Shown here: positions 1 to 8,286 of the stretch, one piece after another
Layout: each line of letters opens with the position of its first letter
How positions within the stretch are numbered: the stretch's first letter is position 1
NCBI RefSeq assembly: GCF_000757885.1
Contig: NZ_JQCR01000001.1
Location: forward strand, 529,812-582,292
DNA from: Paenibacillus wynnii
Lineage (GTDB): Bacteria > Bacillota > Bacilli > Paenibacillales > Paenibacillaceae
Direction: 5' to 3'
DNA: 52,481 bases
Notes under the pieces: model-generated
The model's input: only the letters and a program-made list of their open reading frames with translations
Told to the model about the DNA's origin: nothing
Databases searched by the model: none
Position numbers and translations under genes: made by a program

Positions 1-412
1 CTGTCTTTGCATTAATCTGCGTTTGAATTGCACTTGTCACACCGTCCAGATACCCGAACTCGGCATTTGAAACCGTTCCTGTCCCAATCTTTGTCGCGTC
101 AATTCCTGCTGCAGCGTTCACATCAGCATTGACAATCACACCAGCAGCAATCGCAGTCACGCCGTCTCCCGTGCTTGTCACGTCTCCGGTATGGTTTGGA
201 TGGGTGTAGTTGTTCGCACCTGTGGCGATACCCGCTAGCTTTGTTTTCTCAGCTGCAGTGTAATCGTTGGTAGACAGCTGTTTACCCGTGACTTTATCTA
301 CCTTTCCATTCACGGAAGTATCCAGGATATCCATATTGCCGTTTAGGTCTGCAATGTCTACTAGGTCAGTACCCTCTGGCTTCTTCAGCCCTAAATTACC
401 TGTTGTTTGCAT
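1..412 (-). CDS. Phage tail fibre protein, N-terminal part (runs off left edge)
   Basis: The reading frame is open from an ATG at 412 to the window edge (137 codons), so the C-terminus is missing. The protein opens with a short segment containing LKKPEGTDLVDIADLNGNMD, a common start of Firmicute tail fibres. It continues with LSTNDYTAAEKTKLAGIA and NNYTHPNHTGD, low-complexity segments typical of phage fibre shafts. It lies last in the contractile-tail operon, 11 bases after the xkdU-like gene, where receptor-binding fibres are expected. Role (inferred): target-cell recognition by the tail particle. The receptor-binding tip cannot be seen. Confidence 0.8.
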   Translation of the reverse strand, partial: MQTTGNLGLKKPEGTDLVDIADLNGNMDILDTSVNGKVDKVTGKQLSTNDYTAAEKTKLAGIATGANNYTHPNHTGDVTSTGDGVTAIAAGVIVNADVNAAAGIDATKIGTGTVSNAEFGYLDGVTSAIQTQINAKT

Positions 413-423
413 AGTTCACTCTC

Positions 424-1038
424 CTATCCATAGGTTCTAAGTTCGTTCCAGGTCTTCGCACCCGCTGTATTCCATGAAATAGAACGGAGTGCTGACCAGT
501 ACGTGTAGGTATATACAAATTCGTACGCCAAATGCGCAGGCTTAATCTCCTCAATCATCTGGATTAGCCCGGCCATGTTCGGCGGAATGCCCAAAATACC
601 GACAAATCGGACAATAAACCGATATTCGCCTGGTACTTCTTCTAATAGAACATCACCGCCGGAAAAAGCCGATGCCGTTCGCTGTATCATTTCAGGTGTT
701 GTCGTCCCCGAGCCGCGTAACTTAGCCGTTATCATTTCTCGCCGACTAACGAAAGACTTCGAAGGGTCTGTACTTAATCCAAGCTCTGACTCCCAGCGCC
801 CAAGACTCCAGGTAGCTGTTTCAACGAACGCCTGATTAAGCACATCTATGGAACTGGGTTTCAGACTTCCAATCTCAACTCCGAGTGTCTCCTGCAGTTC
901 CTCCATTTCCTGAACACCTTGATAATAGGACGGCAAGTACTTCATAAGATCTACCGCTTCAAGGTTTTCGGAATCTTCTGTGTCTTCGTCAGTAAATAGT
1001 AATGAACTGTATAAAGAATTTCCGTAGCTCAATCTCAC
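424..1038 (-). CDS. xkdU: Baseplate wedge/tail protein, XkdU (YmfQ/DUF2313) family
   Basis: A 204-residue protein whose middle (about 30-180) shows the XkdU/YmfQ pattern: DLMKYLPSYYQ near the start, then W-containing WELGL-type and LRGSGTTTPEMIQ segments, and IKPAHLAYEFVYTY near the end. In PBSX-like and Mu-like tails this family acts at the baseplate periphery, where fibres attach. It overlaps the preceding gene by 4 bases. Unusually, it does not directly follow xkdT: three fibre-type genes sit between them. The C-terminal tail (GAKTWNELRTYG) resembles that of the preceding short fibre protein (GALTWNQLKGV), which suggests a shared terminal motif. Confidence 0.82.
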   Translation of the reverse strand: MRLSYGNSLYSSLLFTDEDTEDSENLEAVDLMKYLPSYYQGVQEMEELQETLGVEIGSLKPSSIDVLNQAFVETATWSLGRWESELGLSTDPSKSFVSRREMITAKLRGSGTTTPEMIQRTASAFSGGDVLLEEVPGEYRFIVRFVGILGIPPNMAGLIQMIEEIKPAHLAYEFVYTYTYWSALRSISWNTAGAKTWNELRTYG

Positions 1039-1373
1039 ACCCCCTTAAGCTGATTCCATGTCAGCGCACCCTTGCTAATATATTCCAGATGAGTATGCGT
1101 TGAAGGAGGATAGGTCGTAGGTTTTCCCGTAACACCAGACCACGGAATACTGTCGGCAACGGAGGCATAATTCACCTTGCCGTCATTATTCGTATCATAA
1201 ATGCTTTTGAGCATATCCCCGGCACTTTGTGCAGCTACCATTAGAACGTTACCACCAGTCGTACCAATATAAAGCTTGCTAGTATCTGTGCAGTATCCAA
1301 GTTCACCATTGGCCAGTGTGCCGATCGCACTTTCCAGCCCTCGTCGGATCTGGATTAATACTTTCCTTGCCAT
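1035..1373 (-). CDS. Short fibre-like protein with Mtd-N-type N-terminal domain
   Basis: A 112-residue protein. Residues 1-45 (IQIRRGLESAIGTLANGELGYCTDTSKLYIG) match the repeat-like N-terminal domain found in phage tropism-determinant and hyaluronidase-type fibres; the next gene upstream has the same domain. After it come only about 65 residues, with SHTHLEYISKGALTWNQLKGV at the end. It is far shorter than a usual fibre, so it could be a trimmed fibre, a fibre cap, or a connector. There is no sign of frameshift, the downstream xkdU overlaps it by 4 bases, and it looks like a functional small gene. The exact role is unknown. Confidence 0.7.
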   Translation of the reverse strand: MARKVLIQIRRGLESAIGTLANGELGYCTDTSKLYIGTTGGNVLMVAAQSAGDMLKSIYDTNNDGKVNYASVADSIPWSGVTGKPTTYPPSTHTHLEYISKGALTWNQLKGV

Positions 1374-1385
1374 TTCACCGCCCCC

Positions 1386-2408
1386 CTAGAACGTACCTCC
1401 GTCAATTGTGCCTATCATCAGACGATTGCTGTTCGCCGTGTCATACACAATGCTGTCTGCATCGATATTTGCCGCCACCCCGTTAACATCTACAGTAATT
1501 CCCTTTGATGCAGTAACTGCGATAGTATCCGCCGCTACGGTGATACCGTTGCCCGCACCAACATTCAGCGTCACCGAATCAGCCTGTCCACCGCCTGTTA
1601 ACCCGGTTCCGGCCGTAATCGACTGCAGCGCTCCTCCGGTCCGTACCCAAGCCGTACCATTCCATGAGTAAATCTTGGATTCGTCATCTACGTAGGTAGT
1701 CCAGCCAATTGCCGGTGTATAGTACACCCACGCTGCCGATTGATATTCGGCGATTTGATTGGTCTTACCCGACCACACTCCGGTTGCTGCTGTCGGAATA
1801 ATATACCGATCGGCTTCTGCCGGGCTTACTGGCGGAGTAGTCAAGTGTTGGTCTTTTACTGATGCTTGTGGTTCGATATTGTGTTTCGCTAATTCGATTT
1901 CGTTCTTAATCTTCTGAGCAGACCAGATATCTGTTACAGCCGTACCCGTGTCGTTAATTACTCGGTGCTTTGTGACATCATCAATGTGGGTCTTGATCTC
2001 GGCTGCCGTTTTTACGTTTGTTCCATCCGACACCTTATTGACATGTCCGCTGCTGATATCCGCTTTCAGCACCTTGGCATAAGTTGTTCCTTCAGCAATA
2101 TTATCGATTGTACCGGTCAAGTCTGTCAGAGATTGGGCATTCATTCGAACCCAGGCCGACCCACTGTCAAAATACAAATAACCTACATTAGTACCGCTTG
2201 TGACATAGTATAATCGCCCCACGGATGCCGCCACAGGCCTAGATGCCTCTGTTCCGGATAGCGCCCGTCCAACCATGGAATTCGTTGTACCGTCTCCGAT
2301 ATAGATTTCCTTGGTGTCTGTGCAAAAGCCCATTTCACCCGCTTGCAGCGCACCGTAAGTGCCTAACTCGGCTTTGGTTCCACGCTTAATTCGTATTGCT
2401 TGTGCCAT
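1386..2408 (-). CDS. Tail fibre protein with Mtd-N-type N-terminal domain
   Basis: A 340-residue fibre. Residues 1-45 (IRIKRGTKAELGTYGALQAGEMGFCTDTKEIYIGDG) form the major-tropism-determinant-type N-terminal domain that docks fibres to the baseplate. The middle contains SLTDLTGTIDNIAEGTTYAKV and a W-rich segment (AEYQSAAWVYYTPAIGWTTYVDDESKIYSWNGTAWVRTGG, residues about 220-260) typical of adhesin beta structure. The rest is Gly/Thr/Val-rich beta-helix-like sequence ending in IDGGTF. It starts 1 base after the preceding gene. Role (inferred): adhesin of the contractile particle. Confidence 0.78.
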   Translation of the reverse strand: MAQAIRIKRGTKAELGTYGALQAGEMGFCTDTKEIYIGDGTTNSMVGRALSGTEASRPVAASVGRLYYVTSGTNVGYLYFDSGSAWVRMNAQSLTDLTGTIDNIAEGTTYAKVLKADISSGHVNKVSDGTNVKTAAEIKTHIDDVTKHRVINDTGTAVTDIWSAQKIKNEIELAKHNIEPQASVKDQHLTTPPVSPAEADRYIIPTAATGVWSGKTNQIAEYQSAAWVYYTPAIGWTTYVDDESKIYSWNGTAWVRTGGALQSITAGTGLTGGGQADSVTLNVGAGNGITVAADTIAVTASKGITVDVNGVAANIDADSIVYDTANSNRLMIGTIDGGTF

Positions 2409-2409
2409 A

Positions 2410-2823
2410 TTACACCCCTCTCACGAATGATCCACCGTCAATTATTCCGTTCCTTTTATACCTGTCGACCTCGGTCTGCGTCGCCGACACTGCCGCCTGC
2501 AGCACATTAATATCCTCAGCCTCAACGGTATCACCCGGCGTCTCATAGGTAACGTATACTGTCGGCGAACTGGTATATATCTTTATCACGCGCCGCCATG
2601 GTGTAGTATCAGGAATAGAGAGCGTAAAGTTTGTCACTTTCTCCCCGGTAAACCTAGCCCCCGTGTACACCTGTAATGTGCCATTATTGATGTTGTCGTG
2701 TTTTAGCGGGCCACTATATGCCCCGTTTGTAAGGCTTATTTGTTCTTCAACTACGTAGTTATCCCCTGTCGGGTTTTTGTTCAATTTATCGAAAAATATA
2801 TCAATATCATCAGGATAAGACAT
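2410..2823 (-). CDS. Baseplate/fibre-proximal phage protein, function unknown
   Basis: A 137-residue protein starting at the ATG at 2823 (MSYPDDIDIFFDKLNKN), just past the xkdT stop, with GGGGGTG in front as ribosome binding site. A longer frame to 2868 exists but would overlap xkdT, so I reject that start. The sequence is beta-rich (VYTGARFTGEKVTNFTLSIPD; TVYVTYETPGDTVEAEDIN) and ends in IDGGSFVRGV, echoing the IDGGTF end of the next fibre. It sits between xkdT and the fibres, which suggests a fibre-attachment or tail-spike base protein. No catalytic motif is visible. Confidence 0.65.
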   Translation of the reverse strand: MSYPDDIDIFFDKLNKNPTGDNYVVEEQISLTNGAYSGPLKHDNINNGTLQVYTGARFTGEKVTNFTLSIPDTTPWRRVIKIYTSSPTVYVTYETPGDTVEAEDINVLQAAVSATQTEVDRYKRNGIIDGGSFVRGV

Positions 2824-2824
2824 C

Positions 2825-3883
2825 TCACACCCCCAAATTAACGGTGCCAATCCGTGGTACTTCCTCATCCGTCAAAGCCACATTGACTGTGCTGCCATTA
2901 AGCAGCAAACCCGTGTAATCTAATACTCCATCCGTTCCGAGCAGTAAAGCACCGATTACAGCATGACTTACATAAGTAGTAGTAAAGACCCTGCTCTTAC
3001 GCCATGTCTCCAAAGCAGAGTCGAAAGAGTTGACGATATCTTGGAGGGCGTACCCGGATGCCAGAGTAACTGTGGCAGTTATATTAATGAACTTACCTGT
3101 GGCAGCCGCTACTGTTACTACCGCCCCGATTGGAGCCTGTCCTTCCCCTAGCCCTGGTGAGGGATCAATATAGTCTTGCACCTGCTGCACCAGCACACTG
3201 GAGGCAGGGAGACTATCCGTATCAATGATGACTACCTTCACTGTCTTTGGTCCATTCCAGAGTGGGTAGACTTTAGCGCCTCCAACACCTGTAATTTGTA
3301 GTGCCCACTCCAGATAATGATATTTGTTGCCGCTTGTGCCTGGCTTTCTGCTTGTAGTAAAGTATCTAGTGCGCAATTTAGAATCCGTCTCCCGGTCTGC
3401 CCCCGGCACCAATAACTCCGATAGTTCTGCACGCACCAGTCCGTTTACGTAATCGATTGGAAGCATGGAACCAAAACGTTGCCCGCCCTCCAAACCAACA
3501 GATTCGCACTCCATTCGGTAATTACCTAATGAAAGTTTTTCAATCGCCCTGTAATTAATATCGTCTAGAGAATATCGACTACCAATCGCTATATCCATCA
3601 ATGCATCATTCGCGCTGTAGAACACTCCACGCAGTTGTGCTGCTATGGCCTGTTTGCGTATAATTCCTGACCATGCAATCGTTCGATCTAAATAATCCCC
3701 ACTAGCGGTGTCAGCAAACATAAGATTCTGATTGATATCTAGCTCCACATACATCTGAGCCATTTCTGCGGCTGCGGGAGCCAAAGCGTCGTAAACGATG
3801 CTCCCTTCCCGTTTGTCCATTCCTTCGGGCACCCGGTCCAGCATCCGTTCCAATAACGCCTCAAATGTCTGGTCCTCATACAT
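2825..3883 (-). CDS. xkdT: Baseplate J-like protein, XkdT family
   Basis: A 352-residue baseplate J protein, the wedge component that joins the hub to the sheath in contractile tails. Recognisable features are the N-terminal TFEALLERMLDRVPEGMDKREGSIVYDALAPAAAE, the central LLVPGADRETDSKLRTRYF and the GTSGNKYHYLEWALQITGVGGAKVYP segment, followed by the conserved GxVxVVIID-like strand. Length agrees with PBSX XkdT (about 350). It overlaps xkdS by 8 bases, so the two are probably translationally coupled. Confidence 0.92.
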   Translation of the reverse strand: MYEDQTFEALLERMLDRVPEGMDKREGSIVYDALAPAAAEMAQMYVELDINQNLMFADTASGDYLDRTIAWSGIIRKQAIAAQLRGVFYSANDALMDIAIGSRYSLDDINYRAIEKLSLGNYRMECESVGLEGGQRFGSMLPIDYVNGLVRAELSELLVPGADRETDSKLRTRYFTTSRKPGTSGNKYHYLEWALQITGVGGAKVYPLWNGPKTVKVVIIDTDSLPASSVLVQQVQDYIDPSPGLGEGQAPIGAVVTVAAATGKFINITATVTLASGYALQDIVNSFDSALETWRKSRVFTTTYVSHAVIGALLLGTDGVLDYTGLLLNGSTVNVALTDEEVPRIGTVNLGV

Positions 3884-4313
3884 TACCGTTCATCTCCTTT
3901 CTCATCTGAAAATTCCCGTACTGGCTAACAACAGTAAATTCTACAGTTAGATTGTCGCCGCTAAAAAGAACTTCCATATCTTCGATACCGGTGATCCGGT
4001 CATCCTGAAGCAGAGCCTCGGTAAGAACCCGCCGAATCTCCGATCTTACCAATAACCTATCTTGGGCAAGCACCAGTCTCCACTCGGTTCCGTAATTAAA
4101 GCTGTAAATTAACTGCTCATACCGGTCCGTCTGCAAAATTTTAACCGCTGCTTGCTGCACAGCCTCGAGCCCGTCAATACTCCCGGAGATACGCTTTCTA
4201 TCCATATCCAAACGGTAAGTAAGACTTGGTTCTTCCCCTGTACCGGTGCCTAACTCCCCCACCCCCTGCAAAAGACTGGTGATCGGCCCGTCCTTTCCGA
4301 TTGCCGGAATCAT
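3876..4313 (-). CDS. xkdS: Baseplate protein, XkdS (DUF2634) family
   Basis: A 145-residue protein corresponding to PBSX XkdS, the gp25-like wedge component. Motifs visible are SLTYRLDMDRKRISGSIDGLEAVQQAAVKILQTDRYEQLIYSFNYG (about 30-75) and EIRRVLTEALLQDDRITGIEDME (about 90-112), the usual pattern of this family. It overlaps xkdR by 4 bases (ATGA) and xkdT by 8. In contractile tails the gp25 homologue nucleates sheath assembly at the baseplate; here that role is inferred from family and position. Confidence 0.9.
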   Translation of the reverse strand: MIPAIGKDGPITSLLQGVGELGTGTGEEPSLTYRLDMDRKRISGSIDGLEAVQQAAVKILQTDRYEQLIYSFNYGTEWRLVLAQDRLLVRSEIRRVLTEALLQDDRITGIEDMEVLFSGDNLTVEFTVVSQYGNFQMRKEMNGNV

Positions 4314-4606
4314 AATGGATTCACCAGCCTGTCCAGTACCACATAACTTTGCCCACCCTGCATCCTTGCCATCAGTACCCGGTCACCTACTTCAAGACCC
4401 CGCCTTAGAACTACTTCTTGTCCATTAAGCAGAAGCTTATTTTCAGTCACCGATTCCGGTAGCACCAGCGCATGGGCAGATAACGTGAAGCGTTGATCGA
4501 CCTGAATTTGCAGCGGCGCCGTTCCTGTTACCGCTCCATAAGAAAAAGCCACCGGGTTCGTATTGGAAACGGCTCCGAGGCTCGCTTTTTTAATAATATC
4601 CAGCAT
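4310..4606 (-). CDS. xkdR: Tail hub-associated protein, XkdR (DUF2577) family
   Basis: A 98-residue protein matching the short XkdR/DUF2577 family: N-terminal MLDIIKKASLGAVSNTNPVAFSYGAV, then QVDQRFTLSAH and a C-terminal GLEVGDRVLMARMQGGQSYVVLDRL. The last part resembles an OB-fold segment as seen in spike-associated proteins. Position between xkdQ and xkdS is exactly as in PBSX. It starts 5 bases after the xkdQ stop and overlaps xkdS by 4 bases. Confidence 0.88.
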   Translation of the reverse strand: MLDIIKKASLGAVSNTNPVAFSYGAVTGTAPLQIQVDQRFTLSAHALVLPESVTENKLLLNGQEVVLRRGLEVGDRVLMARMQGGQSYVVLDRLVNPL

Positions 4607-4611
4607 TGCTT

Positions 4612-5574
4612 CTACACCACCTTAATATCGAGAGACATCGTATGCTCACCGCCGGACAATTTGTGGCTGCACTGGTCTACTAGGAACAGTTGAGTCTTGA
4701 AATCATCCAGCAGCACGTAAATGAAATTACCTGCACGTACCCGAATATCACCAATCGCTTGCAGGGAAAGGCTGACCTTTTCCCGGTTATGCAGCTTCAG
4801 GAGATTATTCGCCTTTTCCATGATTTGGGCAGAATTTGTCTGATCGTCAGCCTTCTGGTACAAATGAAGAATCCCCCAGCGCTCTACATTTTCCTTGTCA
4901 CTGACAGGATAGAACTCCCGTTTGCCTGTTTCCTCATTATCTTTATAAAGTAAAATCGTATTGTACGTTTCGTCATCAATACTTTTTTTCTGGGAATATT
5001 CATACAGATCATGTCCGGCACCAAGAATCAGATTGAGTACCATGGATTTCGGATTGCGTAGTGTCAGCTTGCCGAAGTCATCATAAAAGGCCATCAACTG
5101 ACCCTTGTACTGAAGCTCACTTCCGATAGTACCCATGATAATATCCAGCAGTTTTTTGTTATCTTCAATCAGTGACGGGATCTTGTATTTTGCCTCTTCC
5201 AGCACACCCGTCTGCAAACCGTAATCCTGGGCGATTTTCCGAATAACATCACTTACAGTAACATCCTTCAATACATAGCTCCCGTTACCCAGTAAATAGC
5301 GGATCTGATCGTACGCCGTAAGTTTAATTTGCTGATCAGAACCCGTATCGATGCTAAATACGAAACCATAGAAAACGTTTGTCCCATCCTTGCGAAAATG
5401 TAAAATATCCCCGTTATGAATTGCAAACTTGGGATGCTGATAGATCCCGCTGTCCACCAGCGTTATATCCAGGGTAGACGGTTTACCGGAGCGTGAGGTC
5501 TTCCAGGAAATGTCTGTTACAATACCGGAGATATCCCATATCCTGCCTTCCTTGTTCTTGACAAGTAGTTCCAT
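4612..5574 (-). CDS. xkdQ: Tail hub protein, XkdQ (gpD-like) family
   Basis: A 320-residue hub protein. The N-terminus (MELLVKNKEGRIWDISGIVTDISWKTSRSGKPSTLDITLVD) and central YDQIRYLLGNGSYVLKDVTVSDVIRKIAQDYGLQTGVLEE are diagnostic for the XkdQ/YqbQ family, which form the trimeric hub that threads the spike at the tail tip. Length matches PBSX XkdQ (about 325). It is 3 bases downstream of the LysM gene. No lytic domain is fused, unlike some phage hubs. Confidence 0.9.
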   Translation of the reverse strand: MELLVKNKEGRIWDISGIVTDISWKTSRSGKPSTLDITLVDSGIYQHPKFAIHNGDILHFRKDGTNVFYGFVFSIDTGSDQQIKLTAYDQIRYLLGNGSYVLKDVTVSDVIRKIAQDYGLQTGVLEEAKYKIPSLIEDNKKLLDIIMGTIGSELQYKGQLMAFYDDFGKLTLRNPKSMVLNLILGAGHDLYEYSQKKSIDDETYNTILLYKDNEETGKREFYPVSDKENVERWGILHLYQKADDQTNSAQIMEKANNLLKLHNREKVSLSLQAIGDIRVRAGNFIYVLLDDFKTQLFLVDQCSHKLSGGEHTMSLDIKVV

Positions 5575-5577
5575 CAG

Positions 5578-6270
5578 CTATCCCCCCTGCGGCAGTTTGA
5601 TAACTTTCCCGACAGGAAGTTTAGTTAACTGGCTATCGGAAATGCCATTTAGCTTCTGAATGACTTTGTATTTGCTGCCGTCACCCAGGACTTTTTTGGC
5701 TACACTCCACAAGGTATCGCCTGCCTTCAGTTTGTAAGTAGCGGGAATCGCTTTGTCATTAGGCCTTTTGGTTTCAGCCTTCACCTCACCCTTATCGACT
5801 TTAACTGCTATCGCCTGATAGAATACGTATTTCTTAAGTGTCAGCGAGTACTCAATATCACCGGAGTTGCCTGCACTGAGCTTCCAACTGAAGTTCTCAA
5901 TACTCGCAGCCATGTTCAGAGCAACTGAATTCTTAGGGTTTTGCTCTTTGGGACTGGCTATACCCGAAAACACAAACCTGATCGGCTTTTTACTCTCCAT
6001 CCACTTCTTAATGATCTTCACGTATTCAAAAGGAGTCATGAGGCTTGTATCCGAGACTAAGACAAACGGGTAATTTTGTGCAGGGAATATACTATCTAGA
6101 GTGATCTCCATCAGCTTGGGGGCTGAAATCGTATTGATTTCACCAAAATCAATAATGTCATAACTCTTGCTATTCCCCGATTCCTTAATCTCCAGCGTTT
6201 CCGGATTGACCGGTAGCCGAAAAAGATCCATCAGATTGTTGAAGCTTAGATAAATTCCATACTCCTCCAT
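5578..6270 (-). CDS. xkdP: Baseplate protein with C-terminal LysM domain, XkdP family
   Basis: A 230-residue protein. Residues 1-155 form the XkdP/YqbP-type domain (GIYLSFNNLMDLFRLPVNPETLEI and the conserved ISAPKLMEITLDSIFP). Residues about 178-228 are a LysM peptidoglycan-binding module (YKLKAGDTLWSVAKKVLGDGSKY ... VGKVIKLP). In contractile tails this protein links the tape measure/hub to the inner baseplate (compare gp53/LysM proteins). It starts 1 base after the tape measure stop. PBSX has the same order. Confidence 0.9.
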   Translation of the reverse strand: MEEYGIYLSFNNLMDLFRLPVNPETLEIKESGNSKSYDIIDFGEINTISAPKLMEITLDSIFPAQNYPFVLVSDTSLMTPFEYVKIIKKWMESKKPIRFVFSGIASPKEQNPKNSVALNMAASIENFSWKLSAGNSGDIEYSLTLKKYVFYQAIAVKVDKGEVKAETKRPNDKAIPATYKLKAGDTLWSVAKKVLGDGSKYKVIQKLNGISDSQLTKLPVGKVIKLPQGG

Positions 6271-6271
6271 C

Positions 6272-8269
6272 TTATGTGTACACCCCCTGAGCCGTTGAGA
6301 TGAACTCCTCGTTCAGCTTTTGCCCGATCTTGTTAATAATCGTGTCAATGTCTCCGGCATTATTTATATTGCCTGTCGTCACTTGAACCGTTGGCGTAAG
6401 CTCTACAAAATTTTGTATCGCCTGAATCTCTGCCAGCTCCCGCAACATTGTTAGATCGTCGCTGGAGATATTCACGGTATCATTGATTTTACCGACAGAG
6501 TTTACATGATTGATATTGCTGCCATTCCCCGGGGATGTGAGACCTGGCGGTGTAGGACCCTGTGGGACCGTTGGCAGAGTGGGTACGACTGGTACTGTAG
6601 GAAGTGGAAGTGGCTTACTGCCTTTATTAGTGGTGTTCCATTGATTCAAGGTTGTCTCTGAGTTGCTATTCCCCCCCATTCCTAATTTCCCCTTAATGGA
6701 ATCGAGATTGAAATTTTGTGTTACTTCGGCCGCTGAATCAAACGAGCTTTCAATCCCGAGTTGAACATCCTGCTTGAATTGACTGCTGTCTATCTTGCCA
6801 ATCTCCAAATTAATCGTTGACTCAATTCCTATAAATTTCCCTAAGGCCCCAATAATCTCATTAACCCCGCTAAGCAAAAAATTAGCCGCAGTGATAATCC
6901 CATTGATAAAACCCGTCCAGAGATCCATTACATAGCCAACGAAACTGGATACAATTCCTCCTAGTTCTCTGAACATACTTGCAAAGAAGTCCCTTACAGG
7001 CTGCACAGCTGCAATTATGCCTAAGAATGCAAGTACCAGCGCTATGATCAGACCAATAATAAGTGTCATTGGATTCGCTAACAAGATTGCGTTATATATC
7101 CCTTGTGCAATTGATGCAATAGTAGTTGCAAGAGTTATGGCACCCATCACAAGCTGATAAAGCAAGAGCGCCGATACTATACCCATTATCACCGGAAGGA
7201 TAAAAGGCAGAGTTGTACTAAGCACATTCCAGAGCCACATAGCACCCTGCACAACTGCCGAAAATCCTTGCGCCAGTAAAGCTAATCCGATCGAAAACGC
7301 ATCAATTACGGGTTGAAAGGAACCACTAGTAAATGCTTCATTCAGCATGATAAGTAAAGGCGCAAAAGCTTGTAATGCTCCTTCCCCAACAGTGGCAAGC
7401 GTATTGTGATAGTTACCCAACAAAGTCTGCCATTGGTTCACAGGAGAATCCATCATGGTTTGCATAGCAGCACTTGTCATACCTGCTTTATTCATTACCG
7501 AATCCAAAGCACTCATAAAGCCACTCATATCCTTCGCTTTGGCCATCTTGTCCATGGTCTCTAAAGCTCCACTCAACCCGGCAGGCAAATCACCTTCTGG
7601 TATTTGCAGCATAGAGCGTAAATTCTTAGAATCTCCACCAAATGCTGATGAAATCGCTGCTGATGTATCTCCTATCCCTTTGTCTTCTGGGGAGAGCATA
7701 CTCATCCTAGTTGAATAATCCATTAATTGATCGAGCTGATCTGTATTTTTGGTCATTGGGAGAAAGGACATCACTCCCTGTAGCGATTTATTAACATCCT
7801 GCCCGGTTTCCACAGCTCTTTGCTTGAATTTCTCAAACATCGCAGAGCCAACATCGTCATTGCCTGTTTTAGCTTTAAAAAGGTCTTCCATTTTCTGTTG
7901 CTCCGCTGCAGGTTTCAGGACTTTCTCCATGACACCTTTGACGTTATTAAACGTATCGGTTAGGTTCTTCCAGTGATCGACTTGATTCTTCGCTCCTTCT
8001 GTCCCCTCATCCGCAGCTTCATTCATTTTTTTTTGGGCTTGAACTGCTCCGTTTAATGAAGACTCAATTTGCGTATACGCAGCTGTATAATTATTTACGA
8101 TATTATATACAGGCTTATTGACGACCTTCATACTGATCCTGTTCAAAGTAGCTGAGAATTGGTTGGAAATGCTCATCGATACCTGATTGGTAATTTGATT
8201 TGTAATATCGGTGAGCCATTGATTCGAGACTTGCTGAATACCCGCCATATTATTCTGGTTTACACTCAT
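6272..8269 (-). CDS. Tail tape measure protein (XkdO position)
   Basis: A 665-residue protein. Residues 1-60 are N/Q/S-rich (NQWLTDITNQITNQVSMSISNQF), followed by coiled-coil-like segments. A long hydrophobic stretch spans about 300-450 (LALLAQGFSAVVQGAMWLWNVL; LIIGLIIALVLAFLGIIAAVQPV) and probably inserts in membranes on injection. The C-terminal third is Gly/Pro/Asn-rich with a proline run (PLPTVPVVPTLPTVPQGP). Tape measure length sets tail length at roughly 0.15 nm per residue, giving about 100 nm here. The ATG is preceded by GGGAGGTGGATGA. It follows the frameshifted chaperone, as in nearly all long-tailed phages. Confidence 0.85.
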   Translation of the reverse strand: MSVNQNNMAGIQQVSNQWLTDITNQITNQVSMSISNQFSATLNRISMKVVNKPVYNIVNNYTAAYTQIESSLNGAVQAQKKMNEAADEGTEGAKNQVDHWKNLTDTFNNVKGVMEKVLKPAAEQQKMEDLFKAKTGNDDVGSAMFEKFKQRAVETGQDVNKSLQGVMSFLPMTKNTDQLDQLMDYSTRMSMLSPEDKGIGDTSAAISSAFGGDSKNLRSMLQIPEGDLPAGLSGALETMDKMAKAKDMSGFMSALDSVMNKAGMTSAAMQTMMDSPVNQWQTLLGNYHNTLATVGEGALQAFAPLLIMLNEAFTSGSFQPVIDAFSIGLALLAQGFSAVVQGAMWLWNVLSTTLPFILPVIMGIVSALLLYQLVMGAITLATTIASIAQGIYNAILLANPMTLIIGLIIALVLAFLGIIAAVQPVRDFFASMFRELGGIVSSFVGYVMDLWTGFINGIITAANFLLSGVNEIIGALGKFIGIESTINLEIGKIDSSQFKQDVQLGIESSFDSAAEVTQNFNLDSIKGKLGMGGNSNSETTLNQWNTTNKGSKPLPLPTVPVVPTLPTVPQGPTPPGLTSPGNGSNINHVNSVGKINDTVNISSDDLTMLRELAEIQAIQNFVELTPTVQVTTGNINNAGDIDTIINKIGQKLNEEFISTAQGVYT

Positions 8270-8286
8270 TCATCCACCTCCCTTAC

